This document shows, piece after piece, positions 8,837 to 16,783 of a stretch of 64,000 nucleotides of DNA. The DNA is taken from the NCBI RefSeq assembly GCF_900108315.1, contig NZ_FNVB01000002.1, positions 744,001 through 808,000 of the forward strand, read 5' to 3'. Made by a program: the position numbers and the translations under genes. The stretch comes from Saccharopolyspora kobensis (lineage in GTDB: Bacteria > Actinomycetota > Actinomycetes > Mycobacteriales > Pseudonocardiaceae). Every line of letters begins with the position of its first letter. Within the stretch, counting starts at the first letter, position 1. The notes under the pieces are model-generated. The model ran no database searches, was not told where the DNA came from, and worked only from the letters and a program-made list of their open reading frames with translations.

Positions 8837-9697
8837 TCACCGAACGTTCACCGCCCGCGAGGTTTCGCGTTGCGCACCAGCGGAAAGCACCGTGCCGAGC
8901 AGCACCGCGAGCAGCCCGGCCGCCCCGCCGAGCAGGACGTCGCCGCCGATCATCACCAGCCCGGTGGCCACCAGCATGCCGCCCACCAGCACGCGCACCG
9001 GCCGGTCCGGCACTCGCGCCGAGATCAGCGCTCCCACCAGCACTCCGGGCAGCGAACCGACCAGCAGCGAACCGACGAGTCCGAAGTGGACATCACCGGC
9101 GAACAGGTGCCCGACGGCCGCGACCAGCACCAGCGGCACCGCCTGCACGAGATCGGTGCCGACCAGCCGCGCCGAGCTGAGCCCGCTGTTGAGCAGCAGC
9201 AGGACGACGATGATGATCGAGCCGGAACCGACCGAGGTGATGCCGACGACCAGCCCGGCCACCGCGCCCAGCAGCACCGTCGGCAGCGGTCGCACCACCG
9301 AACCGCCCGCCTCGGACGCGCGACGGCGGGCCAGCAGCATCCGCAGGAACAACATCCCCGCGGCGAGCAGCACCGCACCGCCGACGACTTCCCTGAGCAC
9401 CGACTCCGCGCTCTTGCCCAGCGATCCGGCCAGCAGCGAGCCGGACGCCGCGCACGGCAGCGAGCCCAGGCACAGCCAGCCGACCAGCTTCGGCTGCACC
9501 GTGCGCCGCCGCAGGTGCACGGCCGCGCCGAGCGGTTTCATCACCGCCCCGGCCACCAGGTCCGAGGACACCGCGGCCAGTGGTGGCACGCCGAACACGA
9601 GCGTGAGCAGCGGCATCGTCAGCGCGCCGCCGCCCATCCCGGTCATGCCCACCAGCAGTCCGGTGAGCAGCCCGGTCGCCGCTACGCCCCAGTCCAC
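8837..9697 (-). CDS. TSUP (TauE/SafE-family) membrane permease
   Basis: A 286-aa integral membrane protein with about eight hydrophobic segments. The duplicated TSUP signature is seen as TGLLVGMTGMGGGALTMPL in the first half and GLVVGITSVGSGSIIIV in the second. TSUP proteins carry sulfur anions such as sulfite, sulfate, taurine or sulfoacetate. In this operon it most likely supplies sulfate for APS synthesis, although export of a sulfur compound is equally possible from sequence alone. GTG 9697 lies 16 nt inside the upstream fusion gene; the join is tight and probably coupled. Confidence 0.85.
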   Translation of the reverse strand: MDWGVAATGLLTGLLVGMTGMGGGALTMPLLTLVFGVPPLAAVSSDLVAGAVMKPLGAAVHLRRRTVQPKLVGWLCLGSLPCAASGSLLAGSLGKSAESVLREVVGGAVLLAAGMLFLRMLLARRRASEAGGSVVRPLPTVLLGAVAGLVVGITSVGSGSIIIVVLLLLNSGLSSARLVGTDLVQAVPLVLVAAVGHLFAGDVHFGLVGSLLVGSLPGVLVGALISARVPDRPVRVLVGGMLVATGLVMIGGDVLLGGAAGLLAVLLGTVLSAGAQRETSRAVNVR

Positions 9698-11184
9698 GGC
9701 CCCACCCAGCCCCGCTCGCGAAGCAGCGCCACGACGCGTCCGACCGCTTCCTCCGGTGCGAGCCCGGTGGTGTCCAGGACGAGATCGGCATCGCCGGGCA
9801 CCTCGTACGGCGCGGAGACGCCGGTGAACTCCGGCAGCGAACCGGCGCGGGCCTTGCGGTACAGGCCCTTGCGGTCCCGCCGCTCGCACTCGCCCAGCGG
9901 GGTGGCGACGTGGACCAGCACGAATCCGCCCACCTCCGCCACCATCCGGCGCACCGCGTCGCGATCGGCGTGGTACGGCGCGATGGGCGCGCAGATCGCC
10001 GCACCGCCGTGCCGGGTGACCTCGGCGGCGACGAAACCGATGCGGCGCACGTTCCGGCTGCGGTCCGCCGCCGAGAAGCCCAGGCCCTCGCACAGGGTGC
10101 GGCGCACGACGTCGCCGTCGAGCAGCGTCACCGCGCGCTGGTCGTGCCGGTTGAGCTCATCGCGCAGCGCGCGGGCCAGCGTGGACTTCCCCGCTCCGGA
10201 CAGCCCGGTGAACAGCACGGTGAACCCGCGAGCGGCCAGCGGCGGGTGGATCCTGCGCTGCTGCTCGGCGATGGCCGCAGTGGTGAACCAGCCGGGCAGG
10301 GCCGCACCGCGGTCGAGCAGCTCGCGCAGCTGCTCGGCGCTGAGCCCGGGACGGCGGTCGGCCGGCGGGACCTGCGCGGCCGGGCGCCAGCGGTCGTCCC
10401 GGTCGCGCACCACCTCCGGTGGCGCCACGACCTCGATCGGGGATTGCTCAAGCGCCTGTTCCGAGACCAGGTGCGTAGCGCCGTAGGCTGCCGCGACGTG
10501 CGCGCTCAGGAGCGCGTCGCGCTTCGGGTCGGTGCGGCGCACCAGCGGCACCGGCACGATCGTGGTGCCTTCCGGCAGTTCCGGCACGGCTGCCAGCAGC
10601 GCCTGCACGAGCAGCTCCGGACGCGGCCCGCTCATCCTCGGCAGCACCAGCACGTGCGCGTCGAGCTCAGCGGCCAGCTCGCGGATCTGGGCGAGCTCGC
10701 GGTGGTGCAGCGGTTCCTCCGGCAGCAGCCCGAGCACCGGCCCGGCGGGCAACTTCGCGCGCACATCGGCGGCGGGCGGGCGCATCCGGCGCAGCACACC
10801 GGTGGGTTCGCCCGCGGCCTGAACGGGCCCGGCGGCGTGCGCGCCGGACTCGTCGCGCCACGGAGACTCGTTGCGGACCACGGCCACCGGTGCGCCTTCA
10901 CCGTCGCGCAGTTCGATCTCGTCGGCCTCGACGGCTTCGTCGGGCACCGGCAGCGTCAGCGGGTCCGGCCAGGGCGCTCCTCCGCGCAGGCACTGCCGGT
11001 CGCGCACCGAGAACGCCTCGGCGGCGGTGAGGAATCCTCGCAGGGGCGGGAAAGCTCCGTCCAGCAGCAGTTCGACGTCGGACAGTTCGGCGGGTTCGAG
11101 CTGGCGGACCACGCGCCGCCGCGAACCGGCGGGCACCGGGGCGGCCCCGCCCGTTCCTCCGGACTCGGTTCCGTTCGCGCTCAC
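9682..11184 (-). CDS. Degenerate ATP-sulfurylase domain fused to APS kinase (CysC)
   Basis: A 500-aa fusion. Residues 25-110 resemble the PUA-like N-terminal domain of ATP sulfurylase (DVELLLDGAFPPLRGFL), and about 130-260 follow its catalytic fold. The QxRNP-type motif reads LLPEEPLHHREL, and nothing like GRDHAG follows GATHLV, so sulfurylase activity is doubtful. Residues 318-500 are a complete APS kinase: P-loop TGLSGAGKS (326-334), LLDGDVVRRTL, DRSRNVRRIGFVA and KGLYRKARAGSLPEFTG. It should convert APS, supplied by CysDN, to PAPS. GTG 11184 is chosen because GGAGG is 5 nt upstream. It is the first gene of the operon. Confidence 0.85.
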   Translation of the reverse strand: MSANGTESGGTGGAAPVPAGSRRRVVRQLEPAELSDVELLLDGAFPPLRGFLTAAEAFSVRDRQCLRGGAPWPDPLTLPVPDEAVEADEIELRDGEGAPVAVVRNESPWRDESGAHAAGPVQAAGEPTGVLRRMRPPAADVRAKLPAGPVLGLLPEEPLHHRELAQIRELAAELDAHVLVLPRMSGPRPELLVQALLAAVPELPEGTTIVPVPLVRRTDPKRDALLSAHVAAAYGATHLVSEQALEQSPIEVVAPPEVVRDRDDRWRPAAQVPPADRRPGLSAEQLRELLDRGAALPGWFTTAAIAEQQRRIHPPLAARGFTVLFTGLSGAGKSTLARALRDELNRHDQRAVTLLDGDVVRRTLCEGLGFSAADRSRNVRRIGFVAAEVTRHGGAAICAPIAPYHADRDAVRRMVAEVGGFVLVHVATPLGECERRDRKGLYRKARAGSLPEFTGVSAPYEVPGDADLVLDTTGLAPEEAVGRVVALLRERGWVGPWTGA

Positions 11185-11383
11185 CGACACCTCCATCCGC
11201 TGTTCGCGGGACGGTCGGACACCTCTCGTGCGAGCTCTTGATCCACAACCTTGACCGACGGCTCGCACCCGGAAAACCCCACCGACCACTTCTCGCCAGA
11301 TCCCGCTCTTCCCCACCCCACAACACATCCCCACCGCTCCGAACCCACCAAAAGAGTGATCGAAGGAGCATCTCCGGATGAAT

Positions 11384-11405
11384 CGGACGCACCGCGGAGC
11401 GTCCG
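11384..11405 (-). terminator. Weak hairpin downstream of the NCS1 permease
   Basis: CGGACGC (11384-11390) pairs with GCGTCCG (11399-11405) over an 8-nt loop, about 55 nt past the NCS1 stop and before the APS-kinase fusion gene. No T-run follows. It may separate the permease transcript from the sulfur operon, which then needs its own promoter in 11185-11380; I could not pick one out. Confidence 0.3.
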
Positions 11406-11458
11406 CTGTGGACGGAGGTGGCGCAGCGCCACCCGATCGGCGGTGGCAGAGCCGAACG

Positions 11459-12826
11459 TCAGGTGCGCAAGCCGATGCGGTTGCGCATGACGGCCCAGTA
11501 GATCGCTCCGGGAACCGCCAGCCCGAGCAGCCAGGCGATGTCGGCACCACCGAGCAGCGGCACCGCGAAACCGGTGAAAACACCGTCCACATGGGAGAAC
11601 GGGATCTGCACCGCGATACCGGCGAAGTAGGCCACCAGCGCCGGAGCGCACCAGCGGCCATAGGCGCCGTCCGGGTCGTACATCGCCTCCAGGTCGTAGC
11701 GCTCCTTGCGCAGGAGGTAGAAGTCGACCAGGTTGATCGCGCTCCACGGCGTCAGGAAGTAGAGCAGGAAGTGCAGGAACAGCACGAAATTCGCCAGGAA
11801 GTCACCGCATCCCAGCACGGCCAGCACCCCGCCCAGCACGCCGACGAGCGCGATGTAGCCGATCCGCATCGCCGGCGACAGCCCCGCCCGGCGGGTGAAG
11901 GCGGTCATCGTCGTGGCCACCGTCATGTACCCGCCGTAGATGTTGAGCACGTTGATCGTGAGCTTGCCCAGCGCGATCGCCAGCAGCAGCGGCAGCACCA
12001 GCGCCTCGCTGCCCAGCCCCACCACGTAGCCGACCTCGTGCCCCTTGAAGCGCTCGCCCGCGACCGCGTAGGCCAGCGCGCCGAAGGACATCGCCCACGT
12101 CGCGCCGAGCGCGGTGCCGCCGTAGGTCCACCAGAACGTCGCCCGGATCGAGGTGCTCGCGGGCAGGTAGCGGGAGGTGTCGGCGACGTAGGGGCCGAAG
12201 GTGAGCTGCCACGACGCGGTCAGCGACAGCGCGAGCAGGAACGCGGGCACGTCCAGCACCGGTTCCGCCAGCACCGGCCCGAGGTCGTGCGTGCCGATCA
12301 GCCGGAAGGTCAGGTACACGAACACCACGACCGACAGCAGCGACGCCAGCCGGCCGAACCGGTGGATCAGCCGGTACCCGACGACGGCGATCAGCGCCGA
12401 CAGCGCCGCGTAGAGCACGATGCTGAGATCCACCGGCAGCCGGGTGATCGCGGCGAGCGCCTGACCGCCGAGCACGTTGCCGCTGGCGAAGTAGCCCAGG
12501 TACATCAGCACCACGAGCACCAGCGGCAGCACCGCGCCGTGCACGCCGAACTGCGCCCGGCTCTGGATCATCTGCGGGATGCCCAGCTTCGGGCCCTGCG
12601 CCGCGTGCAGCGCCATCGGGACGCCGCCGAGCGCGTTGCCCAGCGCGATGGCCACCAGCGCCCACAGCGGGTGCAGCCCGACGAGCACGGTCAGCGCACC
12701 GGTCACCGCCGATGTGATCTGCATGTTCCCGGCGAACCACAACGTGAAGAGGCTGCGCGGGCTGCCGTGCCGCTCGCCGTCCGGAACCGGGTCGATCGAC
12801 CTCCGCTCGACCTGCAACGCCGCCAT
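11459..12826 (-). CDS. NCS1-family nucleobase:cation symporter
   Basis: A 455-aa membrane permease with about twelve hydrophobic segments, typical of the NCS1 (cytosine/purine, allantoin, hydantoin) family. Supporting blocks are LWFAGNMQITSAVTGAL in helix 1, GIPQMIQSRAQFGVHGAVL (the conserved Q-S-R-x-Q-F-G element) and TPWSAINLVDFYLLRKERY near the C-terminus. The substrate cannot be read. ATG 12826 follows GAGGAG at a spacing of 7. It is separated from the APC permease gene by a strong hairpin, so it is probably transcribed on its own. Confidence 0.9.
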   Translation of the reverse strand: MAALQVERRSIDPVPDGERHGSPRSLFTLWFAGNMQITSAVTGALTVLVGLHPLWALVAIALGNALGGVPMALHAAQGPKLGIPQMIQSRAQFGVHGAVLPLVLVVLMYLGYFASGNVLGGQALAAITRLPVDLSIVLYAALSALIAVVGYRLIHRFGRLASLLSVVVFVYLTFRLIGTHDLGPVLAEPVLDVPAFLLALSLTASWQLTFGPYVADTSRYLPASTSIRATFWWTYGGTALGATWAMSFGALAYAVAGERFKGHEVGYVVGLGSEALVLPLLLAIALGKLTINVLNIYGGYMTVATTMTAFTRRAGLSPAMRIGYIALVGVLGGVLAVLGCGDFLANFVLFLHFLLYFLTPWSAINLVDFYLLRKERYDLEAMYDPDGAYGRWCAPALVAYFAGIAVQIPFSHVDGVFTGFAVPLLGGADIAWLLGLAVPGAIYWAVMRNRIGLRT

Positions 12827-12934
12827 GCGCCACTCCTCACCCCGCGGATCTCGGCCGGTTCCATTAGCCGCCGCGCGGATGTCGAGAGCAACGCCCGTCC
12901 GGTGACCGCTGTCCGGAATGGCAGACGCCGCGGT

Positions 12935-12963
12935 CGGTCCGGGCGGCAGCCCCGCCCGGACCG
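12935..12963 (-). terminator. Hairpin terminator after the APC permease gene
   Basis: CGGTCCGGGCGG (12935-12946) and CCGCCCGGACCG (12952-12963) form a perfect 12-bp stem with a 5-nt loop, beginning 6 nt after the permease stop. No U-tract is present, as is common for actinobacterial terminators. Confidence 0.7.
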
Positions 12964-12969
12964 GTCGCC

Positions 12970-14361
12970 TCAGCTCACCTCGGTCTCGACCGCCCGGTCA
13001 CCGGAAGGCCGCCGGGCGACGCCCAGCCAGTAGCAGAGCGTCAGCAGGGCGAGCCAGGCCGCGCCGACGAGCAGCGCCACGCGGGTGTCCGCGGAGAAGG
13101 CCAGCAGCACGAAGACGAAGACCAGGAAGGCGATCGCCGCGATCTGGGCGTAGGGCCACAGCGGCGACGGGAACTTCAGCGCGGCGGCCTCCTCGGCGCT
13201 CATCGCCCGGCGGGCCCGGTAGTGCGACAGCATGATCATCAGCCACACCCAGACCGTCGCGAAGGTCGCGATCGAGGCGATGATGGTGAAGACGTTCTCC
13301 GGGATGACGTAGTTGAGCACCACCCCGACCAGCAGCGCGCCGGTCATGATGACCACCGTCATCCACGGCACGCCGTTGCGCGAGACCCGGCCCATGATCG
13401 CCGGCGCCTGGCCGCGCTCGACCATGCCGAACAGCATCCGGCCCGCGCCGAAGATGTCGCTGTTGATCGCCGAGAGCGCGGCGGTGATGACCACGATGTT
13501 GAGCACCGTCGCCGCCGACGTCAGGCCGAGGCTCTGGAAGATCTCCACGAACGGGCTGCCCGAGGAGCTGATCGACTGCCACGGGGTGATCGACATGATC
13601 ACGCCGAGGGTCAGCACGTAGAACAGCAGGACGCGCACCGGGACGGTGTTCACCGCGCGCGGGATGGTCTTCTCCGGGTCCGCGGCCTCCCCGGCGGTGA
13701 CGCCGATGATCTCGGTGCCGCCGAAGGCGAACATCACCACCGCGAAGGAGAGCAGGAAGCCCTCGAACCCGTTGGGGAAGAGGCCGCCGTTGGTCCAGAG
13801 GTTGCTCACCGCGGGCTCGGCCTGACCGGCGCTGAAGCCGAAGACCAGCACCGCGGCGCCGCCGATGATCATCGCGATGATCGCGGCGACCTTGATCACC
13901 GAGAACCAGAACTCCAGCTCGCCGAAGACCTTGACGCTGGCCAGGTTCACCGCGGCGATGACGAACAGGGTGGCCAGCACCCAGACCCACCTGGGCACGT
14001 CGGGGAACCAGAACCCCATGTAGACCGCCAGCGCGGTGACGTCGGCGATGCAGACGATGATCATCTCGAAGGTGTAGGTCCAGCCGGTCAGGAAGCCCGG
14101 CAATCGCCCCAGGTGCCTGCTGGCGTACTCGCCGAACGAGCCGGGCACCGGGTCGGCCACGGCCATCTCGCCGAGCGCCCGCAGCACCACGAACACCACC
14201 GCGCCGCCGACGAGGTAGGCCAGCAGGGCCGAGGGCCCGGCCTGGCTGATCGCCTCCGACGAGCCGTAGAAGAGGCCGGTCCCGATGGCCGAGCCGAGGG
14301 CGATGAAGCGGATGTGCCGTGCCGTGAGGCCCCGGCTCAGTGCCGCCGCGCCTTTTCTCAC
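12970..14361 (-). CDS. APC-superfamily amino-acid permease
   Basis: A 463-aa permease with twelve predicted helices, of the AAT type (proline/histidine/GABA/asparagine permeases). The N-terminus [19 protein letters not shown] and the later GYxSR-like block [17 protein letters not shown] are family signatures. GTG 14361 follows GGGAGGAA at good spacing. It lies directly downstream of a HutC-like regulator, and its own promoter carries a palindrome fitting that regulator. Histidine or urocanate-linked uptake is therefore plausible, though no other hut gene is present here and the substrate is not proved. Confidence 0.88.
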   Translation of the reverse strand: MRKGAAALSRGLTARHIRFIALGSAIGTGLFYGSSEAISQAGPSALLAYLVGGAVVFVVLRALGEMAVADPVPGSFGEYASRHLGRLPGFLTGWTYTFEMIIVCIADVTALAVYMGFWFPDVPRWVWVLATLFVIAAVNLASVKVFGELEFWFSVIKVAAIIAMIIGGAAVLVFGFSAGQAEPAVSNLWTNGGLFPNGFEGFLLSFAVVMFAFGGTEIIGVTAGEAADPEKTIPRAVNTVPVRVLLFYVLTLGVIMSITPWQSISSSGSPFVEIFQSLGLTSAATVLNIVVITAALSAINSDIFGAGRMLFGMVERGQAPAIMGRVSRNGVPWMTVVIMTGALLVGVVLNYVIPENVFTIIASIATFATVWVWLMIMLSHYRARRAMSAEEAAALKFPSPLWPYAQIAAIAFLVFVFVLLAFSADTRVALLVGAAWLALLTLCYWLGVARRPSGDRAVETEVS

Positions 14362-14459
14362 CTGTTCCTCCCTGCGGGAACCACGTCGTCCCCTCCGTCG
14401 CGACCGGGCTGCTGCCCTGCCCCGGCTGTGCCCGGGAGCACAATCCGAGCGGTGCGATA

Positions 14460-14488
14460 TGTATAGTGCTGTATATACAGGCAGTCAA
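14460..14488 (-). promoter_or_regulatory. Sigma-70-type promoter of the APC permease
   Basis: On the minus strand, TTGACT (14488-14483) is followed after exactly 17 bp by TATACA (14465-14460), a near-consensus promoter about 100 nt upstream of the permease start. The spacer is occupied by a perfect palindrome (see 14469-14480), so a bound repressor would block RNA polymerase directly. Confidence 0.75.
14469..14480. promoter_or_regulatory. HutC-like operator palindrome CTGTATATACAG
   Basis: A perfect 12-bp palindrome sits in the spacer of the permease promoter. It resembles the Pseudomonas HutC site (CTTGTATGTACAAG type) in its TGTA...TACA arms. The GntR/HutC regulator encoded just upstream is the obvious candidate to bind it. 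Assignment is by resemblance and position only. Confidence 0.65.
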
Positions 14489-14577
14489 GAGCCGGATCCG
14501 GTATCGGCCGGAGCAGCGCACACTCGATGACGAACACCAACGTTTCCGGGTGATGACCAGGGACTTCCCGCGCGCGA

Positions 14578-15333
14578 TCAGGTCGCGTCGAAGGTTCCTT
14601 CGAGCCGGAACCGCGATCCAGGATGCAACAGCCGCGCCGAGCTCACGAGCCGCCCCTCCGACCAGGTGCGCCGGTGGATCAGCAGGCACGGCTCGGAGTC
14701 CTCGATGTCCAGCAGCGCGCAGTCCTCCGCACTGCCGAGCACCGCCTCGACGACGTGCTCGCCCTTGCCCAGCGGCGCGATCCGCGACAGGTAGCTGTTC
14801 GGCGTCTGCGCGGTGAAGTCCTGGTCGAGGTAGTCGGGCGCGAGCTCGGGGCTGACGTGGCGGTCCTCCAGCTGGATCGCGACGCCGTCCTCGAAGTGCA
14901 CCACCACGGAGTGGAAGACCGGCTCGCCCTCGGCGATCCCGAACAGCCGGTGGGCGCGCAGGTCGGCGGGCTCCGCCCGGAGCAGCACGACGTCGGTCCG
15001 GTGCCGGTGCCCGCGCCGCTGCACCTCCTCGGCGATGTTGCGCACCTCGTACAGCGCCGAACTGCTCTTGCGCTCGGCGACGAAGGTGCCCACCCCGGCC
15101 AGCCGCACGACGAGCCCCTCCGCGCTCAGCTCGCGCAGCGCCCGGTTGATCGTCATCCGCGACAGCCCCAGCGCGCTGACCAGCTGGCTCTCCGAGGGCA
15201 GCAGCTCGCCCTCGGCCCACCGCCCGGTGCCGATCTGCTCGATGAGCACGTCCTTGAGGCGGCGGTAGGCGGGCGCGGACTCGCGGCGGCTCTCGTGGAA
15301 CAGCGCGGCGACGTCCATCGCATCAACGGCCAC
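14578..15333 (-). CDS. GntR-family regulator, HutC subfamily
   Basis: A 251-aa regulator. A winged helix-turn-helix occupies about residues 20-88 (PSESQLVSALGLSRMTINR, RLAGVGTFVAE), followed by a UTRA effector domain at about 105-240. The match is to the HutC branch, which responds to urocanate or other small ligands. It is transcribed toward the APC permease gene, 216 bp away, and probably represses it through CTGTATATACAG. The start is GTG 15333; an in-frame ATG at 15318 is also possible, and neither has a strong ribosome site. Confidence 0.88.
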   Translation of the reverse strand: MAVDAMDVAALFHESRRESAPAYRRLKDVLIEQIGTGRWAEGELLPSESQLVSALGLSRMTINRALRELSAEGLVVRLAGVGTFVAERKSSSALYEVRNIAEEVQRRGHRHRTDVVLLRAEPADLRAHRLFGIAEGEPVFHSVVVHFEDGVAIQLEDRHVSPELAPDYLDQDFTAQTPNSYLSRIAPLGKGEHVVEAVLGSAEDCALLDIEDSEPCLLIHRRTWSEGRLVSSARLLHPGSRFRLEGTFDAT

Positions 15334-15689
15334 CGGTCACCGCCCGATTCGGAGATCAACCCACCCGGACCCAGTCTATCCGCCGGCTCCGGAGCACTCC
15401 CGGGAGCAGCCACGACGCCGATCGTTCCGGGCCTTGTGCCCAGGCTCACGATGGCACTTCCCCCGATCTTCACCGACGGTGATCAACCGGTATCCGATCT
15501 CGGCCCACCCGGCACCGCGCGGCCCCAGCCGGTGCGGGCCAGCACTTCGCTCACCAGCACTGATGGCGCCGATGCGGCTCGGCGCCCCGAGATCCACCGG
15601 GCGCAGCGCGGCGGTTTTCCACCGGCAGACGCAAACAGTTACCCAGCGGAGTCATCAAGGCTCGAATACTGACCCGATCAGGGCATACG
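15334..15689. other. Intergenic region upstream of the HutC-like gene
   Basis: Divergent spacer between the GntR-type gene and the C39-like peptidase gene. I see no convincing coding segment, RNA gene or riboswitch; in particular no recognisable c-di-AMP (ydaO) element, although such switches often precede actinobacterial wall hydrolases. Confidence 0.5.
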
Positions 15690-15718
15690 TTGAAGCGAGC
15701 ATGACTCTCAGTTACGTT
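15690..15718 (+). promoter_or_regulatory. Possible promoter of the C39-like peptidase gene
   Basis: TTGAAG (15690-15695), a 17-bp spacer and TACGTT (15713-15718) lie 90 bp before the GTG start at 15808. The match is moderate and no start site is known. Confidence 0.4.
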
Positions 15719-15807
15719 GCCTGTGGCTGTAAATCACGATCCGGTCACGACGACCACCGCACCCCCGGCGGTGCCGACCGGTTCTCCCCCGACGTCGAAA
15801 GGCGCAC

Positions 15808-16692
15808 GTGCAGAAGCTTCGCAACGCGGGCCACACCCCGAAGACCAAGGTCCGCGCACTCGTTGACAAGTTCGGCAAGAACGCAGACGGCTCCCAGGTC
15901 CGCCGGGTGTCCGCCAAGGTCCTCCCGGTGGTCGTGGCAGGCGGCGCGATCGCGCTCGTCGGCCAGCCCCTGGTGACCGGCGGCGGTTCGGAACCAGAGC
16001 CCACGACGGCCCAGGTCCGCGCCGTCGAGCACGAAGCCCCGCTGCCGGCCCCCGCCGCGGCCCCCGCGGCCGAAGCCCCGGCACAGGCACCTCTGCCCGC
16101 CCCGCAGGCCCCGGCGGCCCCGCCGGCGCCGGCCCCCGTTCAGGCCCCCGCTCCGCAGGAGCCGCCGAAGCCCGTTTCGAAGTCCCTCGACCTCGAGTAC
16201 CAGGCGCAGCAGACCAGCTACTGGTGCGGCCCGACCGCGACCCGCATCGCGCTGTCCAGCCGGACCGCCGACCTGCCGGACCAGGCCGCGCTCGCCGCCG
16301 ACCTCGGCACCACCGAGAACGGCACGGACACCATCCACCAGGTCGTCGACGGCCTCAACGAGAAGCTCGGCGACAAGGGCGGCTACATCGCCCGCGACTG
16401 GAGCGACAAGCAGCTGACCCCGGAGCTGACCGACCAGCTGTGGTCGGACATCGTCCGCAACATCGACCAGGACAAGGCCATGGTGGCCAACATCGTGGCG
16501 GCCCCGGGCAACCAGCCGCCCGGCTACCCGTCGAACCAGACGATCTACCACTACGTGACGATCGCCGGCTACGACGCGGCGAACAAGACGGTCCACATCG
16601 CCGACCCGGCCCGCTTCAGCGGCATCGAGGACTACTGGCTGAGCCTCGACCAGCTGGCGTCGCTGATCAAGCCGAAGGGCTACACCGCCTGA
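15808..16692 (+). CDS. Membrane-anchored C39-like cysteine peptidase
   Basis: A 294-aa protein in three parts: a basic N-terminus plus one hydrophobic segment (about residues 36-57, signal anchor or signal peptide), a Pro/Ala-rich linker (about 65-122), and a peptidase C39-like domain (126-294). Cys140 lies in QQTSYWCGPTATRIAL, His248 in IYHYVTIAGYD and Asp266 in HIADPARF, giving a complete papain-like catalytic set. The linker suggests that the domain is held away from the membrane, probably outside in the wall. It is monocistronic with its own terminator. No peptide substrate or bacteriocin gene is nearby, so the role is open. GTG 15808 follows GAAAGG. Confidence 0.8.
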   Translation: MQKLRNAGHTPKTKVRALVDKFGKNADGSQVRRVSAKVLPVVVAGGAIALVGQPLVTGGGSEPEPTTAQVRAVEHEAPLPAPAAAPAAEAPAQAPLPAPQAPAAPPAPAPVQAPAPQEPPKPVSKSLDLEYQAQQTSYWCGPTATRIALSSRTADLPDQAALAADLGTTENGTDTIHQVVDGLNEKLGDKGGYIARDWSDKQLTPELTDQLWSDIVRNIDQDKAMVANIVAAPGNQPPGYPSNQTIYHYVTIAGYDAANKTVHIADPARFSGIEDYWLSLDQLASLIKPKGYTA

Positions 16693-16729
16693 TCGGAGGC
16701 CCCGGACTCGTTCCGGAGCCGAGCAGACA

Positions 16730-16762
16730 CCGAAGGCCCGCCGGATCCCGGCGGGCCTTCGG
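16730..16762. terminator. Bidirectional hairpin terminator
   Basis: A perfect 15-bp stem CCGAAGGCCCGCCGG / CCGGCGGGCCTTCGG with an ATC loop lies between the convergent C39-like gene (ends 16692) and kamA (ends 16784). It can serve both. Confidence 0.9.
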
Positions 16763-16783
16763 CCATTCCGCCGTGCGGCAGCC

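Noticed and set aside
11197..11350. Cysteine-rich leader peptide attenuator before the sulfur operon (an MCC stretch near 11330)
   Set aside because: The frame runs on without a stop into the downstream gene, and no ribosome site or paired hairpins were seen.
15334..15807. c-di-AMP (ydaO) riboswitch upstream of the C39-like peptidase gene
   Set aside because: None of the conserved riboswitch blocks is present.
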